From positions 124,001 to 188,000 of the forward strand of contig OMWB01000001.1 in the NCBI GenBank assembly GCA_900314645.1: DNA of 64,000 nt. Reading direction: 5' to 3'. Within the stretch, counting starts at the first letter, position 1. Each line of letters opens with the position of its first letter. A program made the translations under genes and the position numbers. Below the pieces are notes generated by a model. It was not told where the DNA came from. It ran no database searches and worked only from the letters and a program-made list of their open reading frames with translations. The stretch is from an uncultured Actinomycetes bacterium. Lineage in GTDB: Bacteria > Actinomycetota > Coriobacteriia > Coriobacteriales > Atopobiaceae. Below are positions 8,486 through 17,271 of this stretch, in pieces.

Positions 8486-11400
8486 ATGGCAAAGAAGCGC
8501 AAGGCATCGTCCAATAGACAAGTACCGAGGCCCACCAGTCAGTCGCCGAAGCCAAAGAAAAAGAAGAAGACGGTACCTCCCCAGAACCCGCACCTCGTCA
8601 GGAAGAGCCTGTTCCTCGTATTCGCGCTCGTAGTTGCATTGCTTGCTTCCGCGTTGAACTTGGTCGTCGTTCCCATGTTCGGCACGATCACGGACAAGAT
8701 CATGGGCACGGCCAAGATGAGCCTCGATGCTGACGTGCGTGCCGCCACGGTACAGCAGGCTCACGAGACCGCAGATCAAGTCGAGACCGAAGGTGCCGTG
8801 CTGCTGAAGAATGACGGGACCCTCCCGCTGGCAGGGCTCACGCGCGTCAATGTGTTCGGCTGGGCTTCGACGGACTGGCTTGGTGGCGGATCCGGTTCGG
8901 GTGGAATCAGCTCGGTGGACGTCGACCTGCTTGGTGCGCTCGAAGCGGCTGGCATCGAGTACAACACCGATTTGACCAACATGTACGAGAATTTCCAGGC
9001 GCGTCGCGAGCACGCGAGTACGTTGGGCAGCTGGCCCGAGCAGTCGGCCACGCTCTACGAGCCGTCTATCGATGATGCGTCGCTCTATACACCTGAGCTG
9101 CTGGCCAATGCGCAGGAGTTCTCGGACACCGCACTGGTGGTGTTCGGTCGGCTGAACGGTGAGTCCAACGATGCCACGAAGGACCAGCATAAGGCGGTCA
9201 CCGCGGGCGGGGACGTGGTAGTAGACGAGTCGCGTGGCCAGCTGGACCTTTCCACTGAGGAAGAAGCGCTACTTGCCTACGTGGGCGCCACGTATGAGAA
9301 CGTCGTCGTGCTCCTGAACACGGGAAACACCATGGCGGTGGGGGCTATCGAGACCACGCCCGGCGTGGATGCGTGCCTGCTCGTTGGCCTCACGGGTCAG
9401 TATGCGGCTGAGGCAATTCCGGCGCTCCTTACCGGTGAGGCAAACCCGTCGGGCAAGACGGTGGACACGTGGGCGTACGACCTCTCCACAGCGCCGAGCT
9501 ACGTCAATACGGGCAAGGACGGCGTGGGCAGCTACACCGGATCTGAGGGGCTCTATCCTGCGGATGGTGTCACCACCAACAGCAACGTGGGCGAGAGCGA
9601 CGTGTTCTATGACTCCCTCAAGTATGTTGACTATGCCGAGGGCATCTACGTTGGCTATCGGTGGTACGAGACAGCTGACGCTGAGGGCTATTGGGAGAAC
9701 GTGGCCAACGAGTACGGCACTGGTTACCAGGGCGTTGTTCAGTATCCATTTGGCTACGGACTCTCATACACGAGCTTTGACTGGGAGGTTGTGAACGCGC
9801 CTGCAGCTTCGATGGCGGCTGATGACACGCTGTCCGTGGACGTGAAGGTGACCAACACGGGTTCGGTTGCGGGCAAGGACGTGGTCGAGCTGTACTTCTC
9901 TGCGCCCTACACGGCGGGCGGTATCGAAAAGAGCGCCCTTGAGCTGGGCGGATTTGCCAAGACAGGCTTGCTTGAGCCTGGTGCTTCCGAGACCGTGACC
10001 ATCGAGCTTGCCGCCCGTGACATGGCCAGCTATGACGTGTACGACGCCAACGCCAACGGGTTTGCCGGCTATGAGTTGGAAGCGGGCACGTACGTGGTGT
10101 CGCTTCGTCGCGACGCCCACACCGTGGAGGAAAGCTTTGACGTAATCCTTGCTGCGGATACTCGCTATGAGACCGATGCGGTGACGGGTGCGGTGGTTGC
10201 CAACAAGTTCACGGGCGATGAGGCCCTTGATGGCGTGAGCGTGGATGGCGTGAGCTCTGGCCAAGGCATCACGTATCTCTCGCGCGCTGACTTTGCGGGC
10301 ACCTATCCCGTCGCGCCAACCTCGCGCGCCATGACCGACGACGTCGCCGCCTTGAACCTGTATCAGGACGTCGACGGCGAGGGATGGGGGTCTGGCTCTT
10401 CCGATGTGGTAACAGGTGCAAAGAACGGGCTCACTGTGACCCAGAATGGCGAGCTCACCGACCTTGGCTATGCGCTGGGAACCGATCCGGACGACCCACA
10501 GTGGGACGCCCTGCTGGACCAGCTCACCCAAGCTGAGATGGAAAACCTCGTAAGCAACGCGTACTCAGGCTTGGCGTCGCTTCCTAGCGTCGGCAAACCC
10601 TTGACGCGTGATTTGGATGGCCCGGCGCAGTTTGGCGGCCTCGTTGTCAGCAGCCTTGGCGGCGGGTGCAGCGTGGGCTGGCCGAACCCCGTGACCATGG
10701 CCCAGACGTGGAACGTGGAGCTGGCGCATGAGATGGGCCGCCTCATGGGCGAGGAGATTGGGCAGCTGGGTTATGACGGCTGGTATGCTCCGGCGGTCAA
10801 CTTGCACCGCAGCCCGCTTGATGGCCGCAACTTCGAGTATTTCTCTGAGGATCCGCTGGTCAGTGGCCTCATCTGTGGCAACGAAGTGGCGGGCGCCAAG
10901 GAGGCGGGCGCTTACTGCTACGTGAAGCACTTCGTCTGCAACGACGGGGAGAGCTACGTCTATCGCGATTCGGTCCATACGTGGATGACCGAGCAAACCC
11001 TGCGCGAGATCTACCTTGAGCCGTTCCGCATGCTGGTGGAGGACTTTGGTGCCACCGGCCTGATGAGCTCGTACAACCGTGTTGGTGCGTCATGGGCGGG
11101 GGGCAGCGAGGCCCTGCTCACCGGCGTGCTTCGAGACGAATGGGGCTTTGACGGCGCGGTCATCACTGACTTCTCGGACCACTCGGAGTACATGCATGGT
11201 GAGGATGCGCTGCAGGCTGGTGGCGACCTGTGGATGAACATGTTTGGCGGCAGCGTTTCCGACAGCTCTGGCTCTGCGGACTACCTGGCCACGCTGCGCA
11301 GGGCGACCAAGCACGTGCTCTTCATGTGGCTGAACGCACGGGCGGCTAACAGGGATTACGTTGAGACCACGGGCGATTCCCAGGCGCTTAAGCCGGTGGT

Positions 11401-11527
11401 TACGGGGATGTCCAACATCGTCCGGAACGCCGCGTTCGCGTCGACGATCGTCTCGGTGGGACTCCTTGCCGTGGCGCTCTGGCGCGTCGGCGTGGGCATC
11501 GGCATCAAGCGCAGGAACGAGGAATAA
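8486..11527 (+). CDS. membrane-anchored GH3 beta-glucosidase with reversed domain order
   Basis: A 1013-residue GH3 enzyme. A very basic N-terminus (KPKKKKK) leads into a transmembrane segment at about 41-64. The GH3 C-domain comes first (GAVLLKNDGTLPL near residue 105, through GYGLSYTSFDWEV near 430), then a fibronectin-III-like domain (about 440-550), then the catalytic TIM-barrel (about 665-945) with LTRDLDGPAQFGG, SPLDGRNFEYFSEDP, CYVKHFVCNDGE and the nucleophile Asp895 in GAVITDFSDH. A second hydrophobic helix (about 985-1003) followed by KRRNEE anchors the C-terminus, so the enzyme is probably displayed outside the membrane. Reversed GH3 order is known from rumen bacteria such as Ruminococcus albus. 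ATG 8486 is chosen over the frame start at 8423 because the basic and transmembrane segment begins there. Confidence 0.9.
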   Translation: MAKKRKASSNRQVPRPTSQSPKPKKKKKTVPPQNPHLVRKSLFLVFALVVALLASALNLVVVPMFGTITDKIMGTAKMSLDADVRAATVQQAHETADQVETEGAVLLKNDGTLPLAGLTRVNVFGWASTDWLGGGSGSGGISSVDVDLLGALEAAGIEYNTDLTNMYENFQARREHASTLGSWPEQSATLYEPSIDDASLYTPELLANAQEFSDTALVVFGRLNGESNDATKDQHKAVTAGGDVVVDESRGQLDLSTEEEALLAYVGATYENVVVLLNTGNTMAVGAIETTPGVDACLLVGLTGQYAAEAIPALLTGEANPSGKTVDTWAYDLSTAPSYVNTGKDGVGSYTGSEGLYPADGVTTNSNVGESDVFYDSLKYVDYAEGIYVGYRWYETADAEGYWENVANEYGTGYQGVVQYPFGYGLSYTSFDWEVVNAPAASMAADDTLSVDVKVTNTGSVAGKDVVELYFSAPYTAGGIEKSALELGGFAKTGLLEPGASETVTIELAARDMASYDVYDANANGFAGYELEAGTYVVSLRRDAHTVEESFDVILAADTRYETDAVTGAVVANKFTGDEALDGVSVDGVSSGQGITYLSRADFAGTYPVAPTSRAMTDDVAALNLYQDVDGEGWGSGSSDVVTGAKNGLTVTQNGELTDLGYALGTDPDDPQWDALLDQLTQAEMENLVSNAYSGLASLPSVGKPLTRDLDGPAQFGGLVVSSLGGGCSVGWPNPVTMAQTWNVELAHEMGRLMGEEIGQLGYDGWYAPAVNLHRSPLDGRNFEYFSEDPLVSGLICGNEVAGAKEAGAYCYVKHFVCNDGESYVYRDSVHTWMTEQTLREIYLEPFRMLVEDFGATGLMSSYNRVGASWAGGSEALLTGVLRDEWGFDGAVITDFSDHSEYMHGEDALQAGGDLWMNMFGGSVSDSSGSADYLATLRRATKHVLFMWLNARAANRDYVETTGDSQALKPVVTGMSNIVRNAAFASTIVSVGLLAVALWRVGVGIGIKRRNEE

Positions 11528-11619
11528 GGGCTGGGACCAGAGGGTCCGACCTTCTGGTACACCTTGGTCGTATACTTACAGGTAGAGACAGGTTAGAAGG
11601 TTCTAGGGGAGGAGAACTC

Positions 11620-12753
11620 ATGCCGTACGCACCTGATTATCTTGGTCATGACACGCCCAAGCTTGGCTTTGGCCTCATGCGCCTTCCGCATCTGGAGGAC
11701 GGCTCCATCGACGTGCCGCAGGTTTGCGACATGGTGGACTGCTTCCTGGACGCGGGCCTGACCTACTTTGACACGGCCTACGTGTACACCGGTTCTGAGG
11801 AGGCCACACGCAAGGCGCTGGTGGAGCGTCACCCGCGCGGTAGCTACACCCTCTGCAGCAAGGCCAACGCATGGCTGGGCAATCCCACGGCTGACGAGGT
11901 AAAGCGTCAGTTCGCGACGAGCCTCGAGCGTCTGGGCACCGACTACCTGGACTTCTATCTGCTCCACGCTATCCAGGACAACAACAACGACATCTACGAC
12001 CAGTACCAGCTGTGGGACTGGGTACGCGGTCTGAAGGAGCAGGGCGTCATCCGTCACTGGGGTTTCTCGTTCCATGCGGGCCCTGACCGCCTCGAGCGCC
12101 TCCTGACGGAGAACCCGGATATCGACTTCATCCAGCTGCAGGTCAACTACGCTGACTGGAACGACGATGCCAACGTGGCCTCCCGTCTCAACGTGGCCGT
12201 GGCTGAGAAGCACGGCGTGCCGTACACCGTGATGGAGCCCGTGAAGGGTGGCATGCTGGCCAACCCGCCGCGCGTGGTACGCGAGGTCTTTGACGCCGCA
12301 AACAACGGGCTTTCGTACCCGTCGTGGGCCATTCGCTTCGTTGCCTCGCAGCCGGGCGTGCTTACGGTGCTGTCGGGCATGTCCAACCTTGCGCAGGTGC
12401 AGGACAACGTGAGCTACATGAGCAACTTCCAGCCGTTGAGCGCCGATGAGCAGGCGGTTGTCGCCCGCGCCATGGAAGCACTCGCCTCCATCGAGCAGAT
12501 CAAGTGCACCGAGTGCCACTACTGCTGCGAGGGTTGCCCCATGCAGATTCCTATTCCGGACTACTTCAAGGCCATGAACCGCAAGCTCGTGTTTGAGAAC
12601 GAGGAAGACGCCAAGATGCGCTATGCACGCACCAAGAAGAGCTCTGGCGTCGGTGCTGACGAGTGCATCGGCTGCGGCCAGTGCGAAGGCGCCTGCCCGC
12701 AAGGCCTGCCCATCATCAACCTGCTTGCCCAGACCGCCGAGGCGCTCGGCTAG
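11620..12753 (+). CDS. aldo-keto reductase with C-terminal 2x[4Fe-4S] ferredoxin domain
   Basis: A 377-residue protein: an aldo-keto reductase barrel at about 1-285 (KLGFGLMRLP, YFDTAYVYTGSEE with the catalytic Asp/Tyr, YTLCSKANAW with the Lys, and the HAIQDNNND segment) followed by a ferredoxin-like tail with CTECHYCCEGCP and CIGCGQCEGACP, enough cysteines for two 4Fe-4S clusters. Such fusions are common in anaerobes and probably couple carbonyl reduction to ferredoxin-level electrons; the substrate is unknown. ATG 11620 follows GGGGAGGAG. A TATACT -10-like box lies at 11571-11576. A homologue of near-equal length sits at 31021. Five nt after the stop begins the palindrome interrupted by the IS element. 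Confidence 0.9.
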   Translation: MPYAPDYLGHDTPKLGFGLMRLPHLEDGSIDVPQVCDMVDCFLDAGLTYFDTAYVYTGSEEATRKALVERHPRGSYTLCSKANAWLGNPTADEVKRQFATSLERLGTDYLDFYLLHAIQDNNNDIYDQYQLWDWVRGLKEQGVIRHWGFSFHAGPDRLERLLTENPDIDFIQLQVNYADWNDDANVASRLNVAVAEKHGVPYTVMEPVKGGMLANPPRVVREVFDAANNGLSYPSWAIRFVASQPGVLTVLSGMSNLAQVQDNVSYMSNFQPLSADEQAVVARAMEALASIEQIKCTECHYCCEGCPMQIPIPDYFKAMNRKLVFENEEDAKMRYARTKKSSGVGADECIGCGQCEGACPQGLPIINLLAQTAEALG

Positions 12754-12826
12754 CCCCGCAAGCCCACAACCCGGACGATCAGGACGGAGGCTTCTGTCCG
12801 CCCCCGAGGGCGGACAGAAGCCTCCG

Positions 12827-14085
12827 GGCGCTTTCAAGCGGTCATTGCACCACGACACAGGAAGGTGGTGCAATGGGACACTACAGGTACAGGTACGACG
12901 ACTGGCGCGCCGTCAGGCGCCTCCTGGCGCGGGGGCTCCCGGTGCGCGCCGTGGCCGCGAGGGCCGGCGTGAGCAAGAGCACCGTGCACGAGTGGGGGCG
13001 CAGGGGCGGCCCGCCCGAGAGGATGTGGCTTGCGATGGAGGCGGGCGCGACGGGCCCCGGCGGGCGGCGCGGCAGGTCGCCGAGGCAGAGGCTCGACTTC
13101 GAGGACAGGTGCGTCATCCTCTCGATGGTCGAGGCCGGCGCGACCCACGGCGAGATCGCGCGCAGGGTCGGCTGCTCGCGCACCACCGTGGGCCGCGAGC
13201 TGCGGCGGTGCGGCGGGGGCGGCTACGACCCCAGGGTCGCGCAGCGCGACGCCGACGCGCGCGCCGCCAGGCCAAGGGCGCGGAAGCTCGACGCCGACGG
13301 CCGCCTGCGCGACTATGTGCTGGGGAAGCTGGTGCTACGATGGTCGCCGGAGGAGATCTCCCGGCGGATCAGGGGGGACTTCCCGCTGGACGAGGGGATG
13401 AGGGTGAGCCACGAGACCATCTACCAGGCGCTCTACGTGCAGGGCAGGGGCGCGCTGCGCCACGAGCTGGGCGTCGTCGAGGCGCTGAGGAGCGGCAGGA
13501 GGGGCCGCAGGCCGCGCTCCAAGCTGCCGCCGAGGGGCGGCAGGCCCTGGGTCGAGGGCAGGCGCATCTCCGAGCGGCCGCCCGAGGCCGCCGACCGCGC
13601 CGTGCCCGGCCACTGGGAGGGCGACCTCGTCGTGGGGTCGGACATGAGCAGCTGCCTGATCACGCTGGTCGAGAGGCGCTCGCGCTTCACGCTCGCCTCC
13701 AGGCTGCTCGCCCACGACGCGGACACCGTGGAGCGCAGGCTCGAGCAGATGGTGGCGCGGATCCCCGCCGAGCTGCGCGCCTCGCTGACCTGGGACCAGG
13801 GCTCGGAGATGGCCAGGGTGGCCGACTTCGTGGAGGCGACCGACTTCAGGGTCTACTTCTGCGACCCCCACTCGCCGTGGCAGCGCCCGACCAACGAGAA
13901 CACCAACGGCCTCATCAGGCAGTTCTTCCCCAAGGGGACGAGGTTCGACCGCGTCACCGACGAGGAGGTCGAGGAGGCGGTCTGGCTGATCAACAACAGG
14001 CCGAGGAAGGTCCTCGGCTGGAGGTTCCCGTCGGAAGTGATTCGCGACGTGTTGGCCGAAGGTGCAATGACCGCCTGAGCCCACC
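12827..14085 (+). mobile_element. IS30-family insertion sequence
   Basis: A 1259-bp element with 25-bp imperfect terminal inverted repeats, 12827-12851 and 14061-14085 (20 of 25 positions identical; the inner GCGGTCATTGCACC is exact). The 3-bp target duplication CCG is seen at 12824-12826 and 14086-14088, as expected for the family. It carries one intact transposase. Boundaries are set by the interrupted palindrome, which gives an independent check of both ends. The internal sequence is richer in GC and AGG arginine codons than the flanking genes, suggesting recent arrival. Confidence 0.93.
12873..14078 (+). CDS. IS30-family transposase
   Basis: A 401-residue DDE transposase. An N-terminal helix-turn-helix (AARAGVSKSTVHEWG, about residues 28-42) is followed by a second one (IARRVGCSRTTVGRELRRCG, about 98-117). 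The catalytic triad reads Asp251 in HWEGDLVVG, Asp308 in WDQGSEMA and Glu342 in TNENTNGLIRQFFPKGT, giving the DD(33)E spacing of IS30. ATG 12873 follows GGAAGGTGGTG. The stop codon lies inside the right terminal repeat. The frame is intact and all catalytic residues are present, so it is probably active. A longer frame from 12663 starts in the flanking reductase gene and is not used. Confidence 0.95.
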   Translation: MGHYRYRYDDWRAVRRLLARGLPVRAVAARAGVSKSTVHEWGRRGGPPERMWLAMEAGATGPGGRRGRSPRQRLDFEDRCVILSMVEAGATHGEIARRVGCSRTTVGRELRRCGGGGYDPRVAQRDADARAARPRARKLDADGRLRDYVLGKLVLRWSPEEISRRIRGDFPLDEGMRVSHETIYQALYVQGRGALRHELGVVEALRSGRRGRRPRSKLPPRGGRPWVEGRRISERPPEAADRAVPGHWEGDLVVGSDMSSCLITLVERRSRFTLASRLLAHDADTVERRLEQMVARIPAELRASLTWDQGSEMARVADFVEATDFRVYFCDPHSPWQRPTNENTNGLIRQFFPKGTRFDRVTDEEVEEAVWLINNRPRKVLGWRFPSEVIRDVLAEGAMTA

Positions 14086-14190
14086 CCGTCCTGATCGTCC
14101 GGGTTGTGGGCTTGCAATCACACGCTCGCCACTCAGGACCCCTATCATGAAGCGCGTGATGTTGGCGGGATGCAAGAAGGCGGGGTGGCC

Positions 14191-14850
14191 ATGATGAACA
14201 GAGCCATGAGGCGAGGTCTTGTCGCCCTCATTGTGCTGGCGGCGTTGGGCCTCTGCATCAACTTCTATGTTATTGCGTGCGGGAACAGCCGGATCGTCCG
14301 CGACGGCGACTATTCGGGACTGTCCGACGTGGACTGCGTCATCGTCTTGGGCGCCGGCATCTGGGGAGACGAGCCCAGTCCCGTGCTTGCGGACAGGCTC
14401 GCCAAGGGGCTGGAGCTCTACGAGGCCGGCGTCGCGCCGAAGATCATCATGAGCGGCGATCACGGCCAGACCGACTACGACGAGGTCAACCTCATGAAAT
14501 CCTACGCCATGGAACGCGGCGTGCCCTCAGAGGACGTCTTCATGGACCACGCGGGTTTCTCGACTTACGACAGCATGTACCGCGCCAAGCACGTATTTCA
14601 GGCCAGGAAGGTGGTCATCGTCACGCAGGAGTACCACCTCTTCCGGGCGGTGTATATCGCCAACCGGCTGGGGCTTGAGGCCTACGGGGTAAGCACGGAC
14701 CCGAGAATCTATGGCGGCGAGGTCCACCGCGAGGTGCGGGAGGTCCTGGCCAGGGACAAGGACCTCTTCAAGTGCATCGTCAAGCCCAAGTCGACCTACG
14801 TAGGCGATCCCATCCCCATCAGCGGCGACGGCAACGCGACAAACGACTAG
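14191..14850 (+). CDS. SanA/YdcF-like DUF218 membrane protein
   Basis: A 219-residue protein with one N-terminal transmembrane segment (about 9-28) and a DUF218 domain outside the membrane. Family landmarks are CVIVLGAGIWGDEPSPVL, RLAKGLELYEAG, IIMSGDHGQTDYDE, a STYDSMYRA helix and VTQEYHLFRAVYIANRLG. SanA/YdcF proteins are linked to envelope integrity and vancomycin tolerance, but their reaction is unclear. ATG 14191 (or 14194) follows AAGGCGGGGTGG. The gene begins about 100 bp past the IS30 element; the insertion did not disrupt it but may have altered its upstream transcription. Confidence 0.85.
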   Translation: MMNRAMRRGLVALIVLAALGLCINFYVIACGNSRIVRDGDYSGLSDVDCVIVLGAGIWGDEPSPVLADRLAKGLELYEAGVAPKIIMSGDHGQTDYDEVNLMKSYAMERGVPSEDVFMDHAGFSTYDSMYRAKHVFQARKVVIVTQEYHLFRAVYIANRLGLEAYGVSTDPRIYGGEVHREVREVLARDKDLFKCIVKPKSTYVGDPIPISGDGNATND

Positions 14851-14921
14851 ACGTGAACGGGCCAAATCTCGCGTGAGCTTCGGGTCCTGTTTCCTGTCTT
14901 GCTGTGATTCGCCGCGTCCCG

Positions 14922-16046
14922 TTACTCGTGCGGGTGGGCGTTGAGGAACTCCGTCAGTCCCGGCACGAACTTGGTCTTCCGCCCCAGGCCGGTCCTGAAG
15001 ATGAAGGACGTTCCATCGTACTCGTCGTAGTTGGGGAACGCCGCCTCAAAGACTTCCTTTGAGTACTCGTTGGCCGGGATGATGCGGTCAATCTTCTCGC
15101 CGTTCTCACGAATGCCCACGCTGGCATACATGAGGTCCACGTTCTTTGACGCAAATCCCGCAGGAAGCGCTTCCTTCATGCGCTCAGCCAGCTCCTTCGC
15201 GGTCTCCTCGTCAATGGCATTCACGAGACCGATGCCATACGTCGTGCCACTGGCCTCGTATTCCTTGTAATCAGAGAAGAGAATCTCCTCGTTGGTCATG
15301 CCCTCGTAGGACAGCTTCTCAGCGTGAATGGAATGGTACAGGGCGTCTACGTCGGTGACTCCAGCGATGTTGGCAAGCTCGCTCACGGCTTGGCGGTCGG
15401 CCTCCGTCGTGGTCGAACCAGTCAGGCCATCGGTGTCCGAGAGCACGGCTCCCAGCAGGAGGTGCGCAGTCGGCTTGTCGATGTCGAAGCCGTAGTTGAG
15501 GTAGTCAAGCCAAACGATGGTGGCCGTGGCGCCGATGGGCTTGGCTTCATAGAGCAGCTGCTGTCCCGTAGTGACGCTCCCCACCCCATGGTGGTCGAGG
15601 ATACCCACGATGTGCGCATCAACCATTCCCTCGGCCGCCTGAGCATACTCGCTGTGGTCAACGAGGAAGATGTTCTCACCCGATGCATCCTCCAGCACGG
15701 GAGGAGTTTCGACGCCTGCCTCCTGCAGGATGAACGCGGTTTCGTGGTTGACGGGCGCCGTGATTGCACCCCGCGCATCATGGCCGAGCAGCGTCAAGAA
15801 GCGCGCGTAGGCGATGGCGCTGCACACGGTGTCGGAATCGGGGCTGCGGTGGCCAATGACGTAGATGGGGCCGTCCTCGACGATGAGCTTCTCGATGCTG
15901 CTCCGGTTGAGCGCATAGAGACGCTCGCGCTCCTGCCGGGCGTCACTGTGCTCGCTTGCTTTGCCGACGAAGAAGCCAGTGATAGCAAGGCACACCGCCA
16001 GAGCTATCAGAAGTACAGTTTGCGTCTTGGTGGACTTCTCGCTCAT
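14922..16046 (-). CDS. membrane-anchored DHH phosphoesterase, family II pyrophosphatase-like
   Basis: A 374-residue protein with a short basic N-terminus, a transmembrane helix at about 10-28 and a full DHH/DHHA2 pyrophosphatase-like region. Metal-site motifs are YVIGHRSPDSDTVCSAIAYA, FLVDHSEYAQ, VGILDHHGVG and LLLGAVLSDTDG; the C-terminal substrate motif reads GLGRKTKFVPGLTE where cytoplasmic enzymes have an RKKQVVPPL-type sequence. The topology (positive residues before the helix) puts the catalytic domain outside the cell, which is unusual because family II pyrophosphatases are cytosolic. The substrate may therefore be an extracellular phosphate compound; this is inference. It is convergent with the DUF218 gene and divergent from the DUF89 gene. 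Confidence 0.85.
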   Translation of the reverse strand: MSEKSTKTQTVLLIALAVCLAITGFFVGKASEHSDARQERERLYALNRSSIEKLIVEDGPIYVIGHRSPDSDTVCSAIAYARFLTLLGHDARGAITAPVNHETAFILQEAGVETPPVLEDASGENIFLVDHSEYAQAAEGMVDAHIVGILDHHGVGSVTTGQQLLYEAKPIGATATIVWLDYLNYGFDIDKPTAHLLLGAVLSDTDGLTGSTTTEADRQAVSELANIAGVTDVDALYHSIHAEKLSYEGMTNEEILFSDYKEYEASGTTYGIGLVNAIDEETAKELAERMKEALPAGFASKNVDLMYASVGIRENGEKIDRIIPANEYSKEVFEAAFPNYDEYDGTSFIFRTGLGRKTKFVPGLTEFLNAHPHE

Positions 16047-16161
16047 GTTTGGCCCTTCGTTTGTCTGTGTTACAGGCTCTCCAACGAGAGCCTGCCCTGT
16101 AGTCCCTTATGTATCCTAAGCGTATGCATCCCTTATTCTGACGAGGGAGTTGAGACTTTTT

Positions 16162-16179
16162 TGCCAACCATGGTTGGCA
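16162..16179. promoter_or_regulatory. perfect 18-bp palindrome in a divergent promoter region
   Basis: TGCCAACCATGGTTGGCA is fully self-complementary and lies between the divergent DHH and DUF89 genes. It is too symmetric for chance and lacks a T-tract on its 3' side in either direction, so an operator is more likely than a terminator. A second hairpin, AGGCTCTC-N4-GAGAGCCT, is at 16074-16093. Confidence 0.5.
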
Positions 16180-16257
16180 TGTCTTCCTGCTCGCACAGTC
16201 AAAGCACGGCACGCATGTTGTTACCATAGGGGTGGCCATCACGAGAACGGAGCCGCC

Positions 16258-17145
16258 ATGTCGCTCGAGCAGATAACCAGCCCAACACTGAGTCCGCGCT
16301 GCATGCGCTGCATGCTCGACAAGTACCTCGATGCCTGCCCGGAAGACACTCCCTGGCAGAAACGCGCCGACTACCTGCGGCTCGTTCTGCGTACGGTTGC
16401 AGATGGCTCTGAAACTATGACGGCACCTGAAATCTCTGACGCGCTGAGCGGTGTCCTGCGCGACTGGTTTGGCATCACGCGTGACTACACAGAGATAAAG
16501 CGGCATTTCAATGAGCTGGTACTGGGAATAGAGCCGCAGTTGGCCGAGCGCATTGCCGCGAGTGACGACCCGCTCGACCTGGCCATTCGCTGTGCTCTCG
16601 TAGGCAACTTCATCGACTTTGGTCCCACTGGCGATGTGAGCGAAGAGAAGCTGCTGCAGCTCGTGGATGAGGCACCTGCCATGGAGCTCTACGGCGAGTC
16701 GATGGCTGAGCTCAAGGAACGCATCGCATCCGCCCGCACCATCGCCGTGCTTACCGATAACTGCGGCGAGGTCGTGTTCGACAAGTTGCTCATCATGCAG
16801 ATCATGCGCGTCAACCCCAAAGCGCAGGTGACAGCCATCGTGCGTGGCGCCGACACCTCAAACGACGCCACCATGGACGACGCTCGCCAGGTGGGGCTGG
16901 ACGCAGTCGCACGAGTGATCCCCAACGGAAGCAACATCGCAGGGACGAGCCTTTCCCACGTGAACAAAGAGACGCTCACGGCGCTGCGTGAGTCTGACCT
17001 CGTTATCTCCAAGGGTTTGGCCAACTATGAGACACTTTCCGGAAGGGGAGAAAACGTCTACTTCCTCTTCCTCTGCAAGTGCGCGCTGTACGTGGAAGCT
17101 TTTGGCGTGCCGCTCTACACCGGCATGATTGTGCGCGGCGTGTAG
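16258..17145 (+). CDS. DUF89/ARMT1-family damage-control phosphatase
   Basis: A 295-residue DUF89 protein of the bacterial CxxC type: the N-terminal SPRCMRCMLDKYLDACPED carries the CxxC pair, and the metal and phosphate motifs are visible in IAVLTDNCGEVVFDKLL, AQVTAIVRG and LVISKGLANYETLSG. The family removes phosphate from damaged or over-phosphorylated metabolites; the substrate here is not predictable. ATG 16258 is used because the longer frame from 16150 adds residues with no family resemblance. It stands alone, between the palindromic divergent region and the RpiR gene. Confidence 0.85.
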   Translation: MSLEQITSPTLSPRCMRCMLDKYLDACPEDTPWQKRADYLRLVLRTVADGSETMTAPEISDALSGVLRDWFGITRDYTEIKRHFNELVLGIEPQLAERIAASDDPLDLAIRCALVGNFIDFGPTGDVSEEKLLQLVDEAPAMELYGESMAELKERIASARTIAVLTDNCGEVVFDKLLIMQIMRVNPKAQVTAIVRGADTSNDATMDDARQVGLDAVARVIPNGSNIAGTSLSHVNKETLTALRESDLVISKGLANYETLSGRGENVYFLFLCKCALYVEAFGVPLYTGMIVRGV

Positions 17146-17209
17146 TCGCGCAGGCGAACGAGCCAAACCAGCTCGAGGTCGTAGACAGAGGTCGCTCATT
17201 ACTAGGCAA

Positions 17210-17248
17210 TGAAACGTGTTTCAGTTCTGCCTATTCGTACTCTATACT
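17210..17248 (+). promoter_or_regulatory. RpiR gene promoter with TGAAAC-N2-GTTTCA operator
   Basis: TGAAACGTGTTTCA (17210-17223) is a perfect palindrome. A TATACT -10 box is at 17243-17248; the operator would overlap the -35 position (a weak TTCAGT at 17220-17225). The same dyad pattern recurs at the EIIC promoter (18100-18113), pointing to autoregulation by the RpiR protein. Confidence 0.65.
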
Positions 17249-17271
17249 GATAGAAACAGATTGGAGCACCC

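Larger units (their letters stand above)
12758..14115. repeat. 96-nt palindrome split by an IS30-family insertion
   Basis: The left arm is 12758-12803. The right arm is 12808-12826 continued at 14089-14115 after the insertion. Removing the element and one CCG copy restores two perfect 46-bp arms around a 4-nt loop (CCGA). The inner 30 bp of each arm match the palindromes at 20405 and 23976; the outer GCAAGCCCACAACC part is unique to this copy. It begins 4 nt after the aldo-keto reductase stop codon. Confidence 0.93.

Noticed and set aside
12593..14194. 533-residue plus-strand frame over the IS element
   Set aside because: It is out of frame with the IS30 transposase, Arg/Ala-rich and crosses both IS ends.
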